Shown here in pieces: positions 28,712-36,076 of a DNA stretch of 36,931 nt (its first letter is position 1; every line of letters begins with the position of its first letter). The notes under the pieces are model-generated. The model saw only the letters and a program-made list of their open reading frames with translations. It had not been told where the DNA came from and did no database searches. Source of the DNA: a virus. Both the position numbers and the translations under genes were made by a program. The stretch lies in the IMG/VR virus record IMGVR_UViG_3300031578_009193, positions 1 to 36,931 of that record, one strand, 5' to 3'.

Positions 28712-30307
28712 CTACGCGTCCCTCTCGTAGAATTCTATGTCACCCTGGACAACCTTCATCGCCAGCCAGCAGAAGACCTGGGCTTGGAGACAGTCGTCGG
28801 GTGCCGTCGGTGCGTGCTTCCACAACGTGCGCACCGCACCGCCCTGTCCGGAGTGCCCGCTCTCCTGATACTCGTTGAGGATGTCCTGGATGGGCGTGGC
28901 CATCTGTCGCGCCGTGGGGAAGATGACCCCGGACTTCTTCAACTGAAGCATATACGAATCGATCGCAGCATTGCGGTTGACGAGGTATCGTGTGCCCTGC
29001 TTGTTCCAGCGAATGAGGCTGGCGAAGCCGGCGCCGCCGCCGTACTGAGCCTGCCCGACACGGTGAGCGCCAAGGCGGTCACGCAACGCGGAGTTGGCCA
29101 CGGCCCCCTCGCCGGCGTCGCCCATGACGTAGCGGCAGTCACACTGTTCGAAGATTTTCGCAACTTCCTCGACGTCCTCAATCTGGTTGGCGTTGGCGAA
29201 GATCTGGTAGTAGAGCGTCTTCAACTTGTAGTCTTCGGTCAGACCGAAGACCCACGCCACGGTGCGGGACTTGAATCCCTCTCCGTTGCCGGCCCAGTCT
29301 ACTCCGCCTACGACAGTTCGGATGCCGCGGAGAATTGACGGGGCGACCGGCAGCCCAATGAAGTAGTCTTCGCATAATGCCATCAGCTCGGCTTGCGAGA
29401 TGAACCGGCTGCCGATGTCTGATGAAACTCCCATCACCTCGTTCATGAACTGGGACTCTCCGTAGTCCTCCATCTTCTGAACGATGCGTTCCCATCGACG
29501 GGGCTGCTCGACGTTACGGGGAAGGATCGGCTGCGGTACATGGAACCCCTTCATCTTTGCGTTGGGGTTGAAGTCGTACCACTGCCCGATCCGCGGGTTG
29601 AGATACTTTCCGCACTTCCTACAAATGATACCACTCTTGCCGATGGACTTGACGCTGTCCACGTAGTTCCAGCTGTCACAGCCCTCGCACTGCATGATCC
29701 ACTCGGACTGCGAGCTGCGCTGCCAGAGGAACTCGATGGTGTTTTCCATCGACTTGGGAGTCCCCGCGTAGGTCGTGAACGCGAAGTCGGAGTTGCCCAT
29801 GCACTCCTTGATCACGGGGATGATGTCGTAAACAATGTCCTGAATTTCGTCGAGGAACTCCCAGTCAGCGGTGATACCGCGAATACGGTCCGGGTCGTCC
29901 CAGGCGTAGGAGAGTGCGATCTCCGAGCCGTTCTTCAACAGCTGGAGCAATACATTGTTGGGCAACGATGGGTCGACGTAGTTAGCGCGGACGTGCGGAG
30001 AGTAGTGGATGATCTTTGAGAGCCGAGTATTACTGAACCGGCTCGTCTGTTCTCTGGTCGGAGAAACGTAGAGGGTCTTGAAGTGGTCAATCGCTACGCT
30101 GTTGGCGATGATGAGCGCCGCACAGGTAACGGACTTTGATATCTGTCGTCCGGTCTTCAGGAGAACATCTGCGGCGCCACAGTTGAAAACTGCCGGCGCG
30201 AATGGGTAGTCGTACAAGGAATACTGTCGTCCGTCCAAACGCAAAAGTCTCTGCGCGACGTGGGATCGCGTGAGGGCGTGCGAAAGGAGCGGCGGCGCAC
30301 TGTTCAT
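28712..30307 (-). CDS. Terminase large subunit with zinc-ribbon insert
   Basis: A 531-aa DNA-packaging motor. The ATG at 30307 is preferred: a longer GTG start at 30352 would run into the divergent AAA gene and has no ribosome site. The ATPase has a deviant Walker A (LLKTGRQISKSVTCA, about 45-60), Walker B EFLDEIQDI and the coupling motif TTYAGTP. The nuclease domain shows GGVDWAGNGEGFKSRTV (first Asp), YVMGDAGEG (second) and a C-terminal APDDCLQA acidic site. Between the two domains is a zinc ribbon, CEGCDSWNY and CRKCGKY, a feature also seen in some GpA-type terminases. TATGAT lies exactly 6 nt before the ATG, so the mRNA may be leaderless. The small subunit is not identified. Confidence 0.92.
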   Translation of the reverse strand: MNSAPPLLSHALTRSHVAQRLLRLDGRQYSLYDYPFAPAVFNCGAADVLLKTGRQISKSVTCAALIIANSVAIDHFKTLYVSPTREQTSRFSNTRLSKIIHYSPHVRANYVDPSLPNNVLLQLLKNGSEIALSYAWDDPDRIRGITADWEFLDEIQDIVYDIIPVIKECMGNSDFAFTTYAGTPKSMENTIEFLWQRSSQSEWIMQCEGCDSWNYVDSVKSIGKSGIICRKCGKYLNPRIGQWYDFNPNAKMKGFHVPQPILPRNVEQPRRWERIVQKMEDYGESQFMNEVMGVSSDIGSRFISQAELMALCEDYFIGLPVAPSILRGIRTVVGGVDWAGNGEGFKSRTVAWVFGLTEDYKLKTLYYQIFANANQIEDVEEVAKIFEQCDCRYVMGDAGEGAVANSALRDRLGAHRVGQAQYGGGAGFASLIRWNKQGTRYLVNRNAAIDSYMLQLKKSGVIFPTARQMATPIQDILNEYQESGHSGQGGAVRTLWKHAPTAPDDCLQAQVFCWLAMKVVQGDIEFYERDA

Positions 30308-30313
30308 GATTCT

Positions 30314-30319
30314 ATCATA
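30314..30319 (-). promoter_or_regulatory. Candidate -10 element for the terminase gene (leaderless start)
   Basis: TATGAT on the minus strand, then AGAATC, then ATG: the same -10, 6-nt gap, start-codon geometry as at the RNA polymerase gene. No ribosome site is present for this ATG. A -35 match at the normal spacing is poor. Confidence 0.4.
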
Positions 30320-30330
30320 CGGAGGAGATT

Positions 30331-31557
30331 GTGGCGGATCAAGAGGCAGCACAGGACCAGAACAAGTTTTGGGAACGACTGGGAATTCTGACGGCGCCGC
30401 TCAACAAGGTACGCAAGATGATCGAGATGACCTTCCGAAGTCATCAGGTCGCGTGCCTGGTGGGCGTCGCTGGCATCGGGAAGACGCAGATCTTCAGCCA
30501 GATCGCAGAGGACAATGACTGGGACGTTGTCTTCATGTACCTCGCCCACCGCGAGCCCGAGGACATCGCTGGAATCCCGGTCCCGAACAAGGACGGGAAC
30601 AGCTACCGCTTCCTCACCGAGGAGTCTGTCTTCGACATCATCAACTCGAAGCGCCCCACCATCCTCGTCTTCGATGAGTGGAACAGGGGTGAAAAGCCGG
30701 TGATGAACGCGGCTTTCACCGTCATGGAGGCGCGGCGCTTCGGCAGTTACACACTGCCGGACCATGTCTACGTTGCTGCGGCGATGAACCCGTCCGAAGA
30801 CAACTACGTGGTCAACGAGGCCGAGAAGGATCCCGCGTTCCGCCGGCGCCTCTGCTTCGTGGGCGTGCGTCCGGACGCCAACGTCTGGCTCGAGTGGGCC
30901 CGCGGTCGTGGGAACATCCACTCGATCGTGGTGGGATATGTTGATATCCAGCGCGACGCCCTGATCGACACCAACAGCCGCGACGCCGGAAAGATCTACG
31001 CGAACCCGGCTTCGTGGGAGAAGGTCAGCAATGCCCTGAAGGCGTGCGAGCAGATGGCCGCCGAGCAGGGCGTCTCGGTCGAGGACATGCTCCCCATCCT
31101 GCGCATTCAGCTGGCTGGGCTCGTCGGTGCTGGAACTGCTGAGGCGTTCATCGGCTACTACAAGGACCACGCTACGGCCATCAGCCCGGCCGAGGTTCTC
31201 GGAAGCTACTCGAAAACCGCGCAGCAGAAGGTCCTGTCGCTCGTCAAGAGCCACAAGCACCGGGAGCTGACAGACGTTTGCGAGTCCGTGGCGTCGGCGC
31301 TGTCGTCGGGGAACTTCGAGGTCGAAGACGTTGTTGGGAACGTGTCGATCTTCTCGAAGGACTTGCCTCACGACATGGCCAACGCGTTCTTCGTCAAGAT
31401 CACGAAGCACCTCAACGAGACTTCCGATACGGATCTGAAGTCCAAGCTGTCGCGGGCGCTCTCGAACGAGCCGGCGTTCCGCGAGGTGTACATGCGCATT
31501 CTCAACGCGCACGAGAACGTCGAGGAGGAGATCCACAGCGACGAGAAAGCCGGCTAA
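30331..31557 (+). CDS. MoxR-like AAA+ ATPase
   Basis: A 408-aa AAA+ protein, GTG start with GGAGGA upstream. Walker A GVAGIGKTQIFSQIAE is at about residue 45, PEDIAGIPVP follows as in MoxR proteins, Walker B ILVFDEWNRGEKPVM at about 110, sensor 1 AAMNPSEDNYVV at about 150 and the arginine-finger region DPAFRRRLCFV at about 168. The C-terminal 200 residues are helical, with a lid and an unassigned domain. MoxR ATPases act as chaperones that remodel or mature partner complexes, usually with a VWA-domain protein. That partner is encoded at 33786-35285, separated here by three minus-strand genes. The stop codon overlaps the convergent gene's stop by 3 bp. Confidence 0.88.
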   Translation: MADQEAAQDQNKFWERLGILTAPLNKVRKMIEMTFRSHQVACLVGVAGIGKTQIFSQIAEDNDWDVVFMYLAHREPEDIAGIPVPNKDGNSYRFLTEESVFDIINSKRPTILVFDEWNRGEKPVMNAAFTVMEARRFGSYTLPDHVYVAAAMNPSEDNYVVNEAEKDPAFRRRLCFVGVRPDANVWLEWARGRGNIHSIVVGYVDIQRDALIDTNSRDAGKIYANPASWEKVSNALKACEQMAAEQGVSVEDMLPILRIQLAGLVGAGTAEAFIGYYKDHATAISPAEVLGSYSKTAQQKVLSLVKSHKHRELTDVCESVASALSSGNFEVEDVVGNVSIFSKDLPHDMANAFFVKITKHLNETSDTDLKSKLSRALSNEPAFREVYMRILNAHENVEEEIHSDEKAG

Positions 31558-32219
31558 CCGAGCGCCGCGATCTCGCGCTTCAGACGACGAGCGCGCTCTT
31601 CGACGTACAGATGGACTGCCGCCAGGTAGCCGATCTGAATGTCGGAGGGCGCCTCGTCGAGCTGAAGTTCGGTGAGCTTTGCTTTGTCCAGCTTGGACCA
31701 TCGCTGCTCGACTTTCGGCTTCAGGTCTCGGTGACCCTGGTTGAGGCGGTCAAGCTCTTCCTGGGCGAACGCGAGCATCTCGGGGGCGACAAGGAAGCCG
31801 GAGCGAAAAAGGCTCACCGCGGCATACTTCGCCGGTTCGTAGTCGAACGATCCTTCCGCCTGAAATTCACGCTGCAAGAAGTAGCTGGCTTCGAACACGG
31901 CCCACGACATCTCGCCCGGACTTGCTTCCTGGAGTGCGTCGGGTGCGGACGGGATGTCGTTGAACGCCATCGACGTGTTCTCGAACACGGCAGCGTCCCA
32001 GTAGAAACTTCGTGTAGCCAGGAGGGTAGTACACGCCAGGAGCTTGTCCCGGTTTTCCAGACCCAGGTCGATGCCAGCATCTTCCAGGTCCATCCAGATC
32101 GTTTCGGGTTCCCATGCTGCGAAGGACGGGCCAAGAACACGCTTGGCTGCTTCGAACACGGCGCTGGCCGTGGCGTCCTCGTCCAGTAGGATGTCCCGGT
32201 AGCGCTTGGCCGTGGGCAT
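31554..32219 (-). CDS. Probable structural or assembly protein, unknown family
   Basis: A 221-aa mostly helical protein. The ATG overlaps the preceding gene's TGA (TGATG). The sequence includes AKRYRDILLDEDATASAVFE, ENRDKLLACTTLLATRSFYW and a C-terminal charged helix (VHLYVEERARRLKREIAALG). No catalytic motif or family is recognised. It is the last gene of a three-gene minus-strand block with a possible head protein first, so a virion or head-assembly role is likely. It is convergent with the AAA gene with no room for a terminator. Confidence 0.7.
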   Translation of the reverse strand: MPTAKRYRDILLDEDATASAVFEAAKRVLGPSFAAWEPETIWMDLEDAGIDLGLENRDKLLACTTLLATRSFYWDAAVFENTSMAFNDIPSAPDALQEASPGEMSWAVFEASYFLQREFQAEGSFDYEPAKYAAVSLFRSGFLVAPEMLAFAQEELDRLNQGHRDLKPKVEQRWSKLDKAKLTELQLDEAPSDIQIGYLAAVHLYVEERARRLKREIAALG

Positions 32220-32695
32220 CAGTACTGCGGAGGCAGATGTCCGCCGTAGCCGCCCTGCATTTCGTAGGGATCCATGGGCATCGCGCCCATCTGAGCACCG
32301 TACGACGGGCTGGGCGGGAAGCCACCACCGCCACCGGCCGACAGGCCCATGGCTCCCTGGGGCATCCCGCCGCCCATGCCGCCGCCACCCATGGCAGCGC
32401 CGAGAAGGCTCTGCATCAGCTGCGGGTCGCTCGTCAGACCCTGAGCGAGGTCACCGGCGCTCTCCAGGAAGCCGGGCTCGTCTTCCTTGAGCAGATGCTT
32501 CCCGCCGAAGTAGCCTCCGGCGCCCAGGGCGCCAGCACCCGCCAGCCCGACACCTGCGGTGAGGCCCTTGTTGGCCTTTGCGAAGTCCAGGGCGCGCCGT
32601 GCGAGGCCCGCCTTGCTGGCTTCCTTGGTCAGACGGTCAACGTCGTGATCGGCCAGGGCCTGCTGAACACCAAGCTGAAAAGCAATCTTGAGCAT
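32219..32695 (-). CDS. Gly/Met/Pro-rich protein with MLK-AFQ-G N-terminal motif
   Basis: A 158-aa protein, ATG 2 nt after the upstream stop. The N-terminus MLKIAFQLGVQQALADHDVD is the third instance of the short motif found at 746-1168 and 1178-1453. A helix and a Gly/Ala hydrophobic segment (LTAGVGLAGAGALGAGGYFG) follow, then a low-complexity Gly/Met/Pro/Tyr tail (AAMGGGGMGGGMPQGAMG and PYEMQGGYGGHLPPQY). The layout most resembles the 140-aa protein at 746-1168. I infer a virion-associated protein; the long frame upstream of this ATG is a shadow. Confidence 0.72.
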   Translation of the reverse strand: MLKIAFQLGVQQALADHDVDRLTKEASKAGLARRALDFAKANKGLTAGVGLAGAGALGAGGYFGGKHLLKEDEPGFLESAGDLAQGLTSDPQLMQSLLGAAMGGGGMGGGMPQGAMGLSAGGGGGFPPSPSYGAQMGAMPMDPYEMQGGYGGHLPPQY

Positions 32696-32697
32696 GA

Positions 32698-33702
32698 TCA
32701 GGCTCCCATCTGTGCTGCGAGGGCCTTCTGGAGATCGTAGGGCACCGTCGGCAGGATGATCTTGAGCTGCTCCAGGTCGATGCCACCGTCGGCGTCGACG
32801 AACTCGGCAGCGAGGTCTTCTCCGAAGACATCGCGGTAGACCTGCGGGTCTACCGAGAGGAGCTGCTCGACCGGCACCTGCGCGCCGCCCAGTTCCAGCA
32901 TGTCGTCGGCCACCTTGGTGGTGTTGAAGACGGTACGGAGCGGGTCGAGCAGGCGGCGGTCGTAGTGCTGTCCCAGCCCCGCGGCTTCGTCGAGTTCTCC
33001 GATGGCCGCGGCCACCTTGATGAGCTCGTCTCGGTCGCCGCACAGCACCGGGAAGGCCTTGATCTCGTTGGCCAGCTTGTCGTAGCCCCAGCGAATCGTC
33101 TCGTCTGTCGTGGCTGCGGCGCGTGCACCGAGCCAGTCACAGAGAGTGTTCGTGTCACACATCGTCACGCCGGCGAACTTCAGGATGTCCGGAGGCAGCG
33201 GGATGTTCAGGGCTACGCCCTTCTTCACGAGGCGCGTGCAGGCTTGGGCCCGGCTGTCGACGTCCATCGACCGGTGGTTCTGGCAGATAACGTCCGCGGC
33301 GACGCGAACATCCTCGGCCGTCTTGACCACCATGCGTCGGATCTCCGGCAGGAGGTAGTCGTCTTCGTCGAAGGGCTGTTCCCTCGGCGTGGCGATCTTC
33401 TCCTGGAGATCGAGGTCGACACCGTACAGGTCCAAAGCCTTGTCACAGGCTGCCAGGACTGCGGGGTCGACGCCGGCCTGCTTCTCCATGTAGAGACGCG
33501 AGAGGACCGCGTGGTCCGGCGTGTCGATGGGAAAGCGTCGGCCGATTGGGTCGGCGAATGCGCTGGAGGGCCGCCGACCATTCGCTTCAGGGTCCATCTC
33601 GGCCGTCTTGATGAGCTCCTGGGACTCGGGGTGACGCCGGATGATCTGCGCGAGTTTCCGGAAGCTGGGGTCCGAGAATTGATCGATGATCTTCGGCTCC
33701 AC
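32698..33702 (-). CDS. Probable head or virion protein
   Basis: A 334-aa protein from a GTG with GAGGAGG 9 nt upstream. Near residue 50 FADPIGRRFPIDTPDHAVLS resembles a short motif (RRFPIDTPEH type) found in scaffold or prohead-protease-associated phage proteins. The rest is mainly helical, with a VVKTAEDVRVAADVICQNHR stretch, a Cys pair and a C-terminal QVYRDVFGEDLAAEFVDADG segment. No protease triad is obvious. As first gene of the block, behind a promoter-like TTGTGT-17-TACTAT, it is likely made in quantity. The assignment is from weak motif similarity and context. Confidence 0.7.
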   Translation of the reverse strand: MEPKIIDQFSDPSFRKLAQIIRRHPESQELIKTAEMDPEANGRRPSSAFADPIGRRFPIDTPDHAVLSRLYMEKQAGVDPAVLAACDKALDLYGVDLDLQEKIATPREQPFDEDDYLLPEIRRMVVKTAEDVRVAADVICQNHRSMDVDSRAQACTRLVKKGVALNIPLPPDILKFAGVTMCDTNTLCDWLGARAAATTDETIRWGYDKLANEIKAFPVLCGDRDELIKVAAAIGELDEAAGLGQHYDRRLLDPLRTVFNTTKVADDMLELGGAQVPVEQLLSVDPQVYRDVFGEDLAAEFVDADGGIDLEQLKIILPTVPYDLQKALAAQMGA

Positions 33703-33731
33703 GGTACAATCCTCCTCGGGTTGCCTACCGA

Positions 33732-33760
33732 ATAGTATGCCACAAATATCCGTAACACAA
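33732..33760 (-). promoter_or_regulatory. Sigma-70-like promoter for the 33702 block
   Basis: On the minus strand TTGTGT (33760-33755), 17 bp, TACTAT (33737-33732). The leader would be about 22 nt and carries GAGGAGG. The -10 neighbourhood (TTTGTGGCATACTATTCGG) closely matches that before the RNA polymerase gene (TTTGTCCTATACTTTCGG). Confidence 0.5.
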
Positions 33761-33785
33761 GTCGTTTTGAGAAGAGGGGTGTTCC

Positions 33786-35285
33786 GTGGATGCGAGTCTG
33801 AACGACTTCTTTTGCTACATGGTTTCGGGGCGTGGGAACAATTTCTACGCCCGCATTCTGGCCGCGCTGGAGACCCACGAGACCACCCGCTACCCGGCGA
33901 TGGCGGTCACCGTGCGCGACCGACACTTCGTGCTCCTCTACAACAAGGCATGGGTAGCCAAGGCCACCTTTGATGAGGTCGTGGCTGTCACGGAGCACGA
34001 GTGCCTGCACCTGGTGCTCGAGCATCTGGCTCGCCACCTGGAGCTTGAGGCTCGGTACGCGGGAGACAAGGAGGCGCTGGCCAAGATCCGGATCGTGGCC
34101 CCGTTCGCCGCGGACATGGCCGTCAACACCCTCCTGGTCTCGTCGTCACCCTACGTCAAGGAGCACGCCAGCGAGTGGGTGGTTCCGGGCTACGGTCAAT
34201 TCGACAAGATCCCGAAGGATAAGTCCTACGAGTGGTACGTTGCTCGGCTGATGCGCGACATCAACGTCAAGAAGATCTCGATGAAAGCGCTCATGTCTCT
34301 CCTCGACAAGGCGGGTTTCAACGGTCCGCGTGGAGACCAGGGTTCCATGTTCGGAGAGGGGCCGCGCGACAAGCCGAAGGAGGGCGAAGAGAAGAAGGGC
34401 GGCGCTGGCGGTGAGGGCGAGGAGGAGAAGGAGGGCGAAGAGAAGAAGGGCGGCGCTGGCGGTGAGGGCGAGGAGGAGAAGGACGGCGGTGGTGCCGGCG
34501 CCGGCGGTGAGGGCGAGGAGGAAGAGGAGCTCGGCCTTGGAGAGAAGCTCCTGGCCAACCACGCTGACTGGGACAACGCCGATAACAAGGATGCCGCCGC
34601 TGACGACAAGACGTCGCTGGCTGACGAGCTCGGCTACCAGGTTCGCAACGTCTTGCAGAAGGCGGTCGACGACCACAAGAAGAGCCGCGGCACTATTCCT
34701 AGAAACGTTGCCGAGGTCATCGAGAAGCTCCTCAAGAAGCCGCAGATCCCGTGGACGCAGCTTCTTCGTGACTGGGTGGTGAGCACAAGGCGCTACCGCT
34801 GGCGGCGCAGTTGCGCACGGATGCGTCGTCGCTACATTGGAATGCCAAAGCTGATGCCGTTTCCGGGGAAGAAGAAGGACCGGAAGTTCACCGTTGCATT
34901 CATGGAAGACACCTCCGGATCGATGGGTGCCCGTGAACTGGAGATGGCGCACAACGAGCTACTCGGCCTCCAGAAAGCCGACAAGGAAATCAAGATCCAC
35001 GTGATCCACTGCGACGCGGCCGTGGAGTACGAGTACATCCTGGGAACCAACGACAAGATCGAGCACAAGGCGCACGGCCGAGGAGGGACGTCGTTCGACC
35101 CGGCTCTTCGTCGTGCGCAGGAAATCGATCCTGACGTTGCATTCTACTTCACCGATGGATACGCGCCCGCGCCACACAAGGAGAGCCGGCTCAAGTGCCC
35201 GTTTGCCTGGATCATTACTCCCGGCGGAACGAGGCCTGATGAGAACTACGGTCGCGTAATCTATACACGTCCGTACGAAAAGTAG
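33786..35285 (+). CDS. DUF2201-type metallopeptidase/VWA-like protein, partner of the MoxR ATPase
   Basis: A 499-aa protein, GTG start. Residues about 1-130 contain TEHECLHLVLEHLARH, an HExxH-x4-H zinc-peptidase signature as in the putative metallopeptidase domain of the DUF2201 family. Residues about 185-260 are a Glu/Gly/Lys low-complexity linker built on a 17-residue tandem repeat. Residues about 365-495 are a VWA-like domain: FMEDTSGSMGARELEMAHNE (D-x-S-x-S MIDAS), RGGTSFDPALRRAQEI and FYFTDGYAP. MoxR plus DUF2201-type pairs are common in bacteria, where they are thought to remodel or activate partners; being phage-borne is unusual. The AAA gene lies 2.2 kb upstream on the same strand. 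Confidence 0.87.
   Translation: MDASLNDFFCYMVSGRGNNFYARILAALETHETTRYPAMAVTVRDRHFVLLYNKAWVAKATFDEVVAVTEHECLHLVLEHLARHLELEARYAGDKEALAKIRIVAPFAADMAVNTLLVSSSPYVKEHASEWVVPGYGQFDKIPKDKSYEWYVARLMRDINVKKISMKALMSLLDKAGFNGPRGDQGSMFGEGPRDKPKEGEEKKGGAGGEGEEEKEGEEKKGGAGGEGEEEKDGGGAGAGGEGEEEEELGLGEKLLANHADWDNADNKDAAADDKTSLADELGYQVRNVLQKAVDDHKKSRGTIPRNVAEVIEKLLKKPQIPWTQLLRDWVVSTRRYRWRRSCARMRRRYIGMPKLMPFPGKKKDRKFTVAFMEDTSGSMGARELEMAHNELLGLQKADKEIKIHVIHCDAAVEYEYILGTNDKIEHKAHGRGGTSFDPALRRAQEIDPDVAFYFTDGYAPAPHKESRLKCPFAWIITPGGTRPDENYGRVIYTRPYEK
34380..34481 (+). repeat. 51-bp tandem repeat, two copies plus a degenerate third
   Basis: In-frame direct repeat encoding EGEEKKGGAGGEGEEEK twice, followed by a partial DGGGAGAGGEGEEEE. 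It forms the flexible acidic linker between the peptidase-like and VWA-like domains and could vary in copy number by slippage. Confidence 0.8.
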
Positions 35286-35293
35286 GAGAGAGC

Positions 35294-36076
35294 ATGCCCA
35301 CAAGAAATGCGGTCGTCCTGCGCGTCGACCGAACCCTCGCTGGCACCGAGTTCCCCTGGGACCGGGTGTACTTTTTCCGGCGAGACGAGGAGGAACTCCT
35401 CGCCAAGTACTTCCCCTGTTCGTTGGTGACCCCGCTGACCAAGCGCTTCTTGAAACGGCTCAAGAAAGTCGTGGGAGGAACAGCAGAGGCCCGGAAAAAT
35501 AAGGGCGCCACCTCCCACGCATTCCGGCGCAAGGGACAGAAGAAGTTGGAGAAGCGTGCTGAGCGCCGCTCTCCCATCGAAGCGGTTCTCGAGGACCCGC
35601 AGTTGTACGTGGTCCTCGTTCCCATCCTTCACCTTCAGCATCACCGTGGTCGCGGCAACGTTGGTCCGATGTACTTGACGGCACGGCCGCGCATCAAGTC
35701 GCTGTCGCAGCACAAGTCGGACACCGATGAGACGCAGAAGAAGCAGCGCCTCACCAAGGCGGGAAAGCCCTACAAGAAGCCGCCGAACTACAAGTCTCCC
35801 GAAGAGCGTGCGGCCCAGGCTGACGCAAATCTCAAGGCGCTCACCCGAGATTCCATCTGCGCCAAGACGTATTTCATCGTCGAGGGTGAACGCATCGAAC
35901 CGGTTTGCGTCGCATGTCCGAAGAACCTCGAGGCGCTCAATGGGCGCTGCCAGTTCGGGCAGGAGGCCTGCTACGACAACCTCGCGCGTGCGCAGATCAG
36001 TGATTTCCGCCGTGGTCTTCGAGAGTACCGAAAGATCGTTCAGCAGCTCGACAAGGAGAGTCCGTCCGATGAGTAG
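35294..36076 (+). CDS. Cys-containing protein upstream of the reverse transcriptase
   Basis: A 260-aa protein with GGAGAG before its ATG. Residues 1-60 look like a small alpha/beta domain (AVVLRVDRTLAGTEFPWDRV). Residues 65-95 and 135-175 are very basic (KKQRLTKAGKPYKKPPNYKS), suggesting nucleic-acid binding. The C-terminal part has a Cys cluster (CVACPKNLEALNGRC, then EAC) likely to bind zinc. Its stop overlaps the reverse transcriptase start by 8 bp (ATGAGTAG), so the two are translationally coupled and may act together. No family is recognised. Confidence 0.75.
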   Translation: MPTRNAVVLRVDRTLAGTEFPWDRVYFFRRDEEELLAKYFPCSLVTPLTKRFLKRLKKVVGGTAEARKNKGATSHAFRRKGQKKLEKRAERRSPIEAVLEDPQLYVVLVPILHLQHHRGRGNVGPMYLTARPRIKSLSQHKSDTDETQKKQRLTKAGKPYKKPPNYKSPEERAAQADANLKALTRDSICAKTYFIVEGERIEPVCVACPKNLEALNGRCQFGQEACYDNLARAQISDFRRGLREYRKIVQQLDKESPSDE

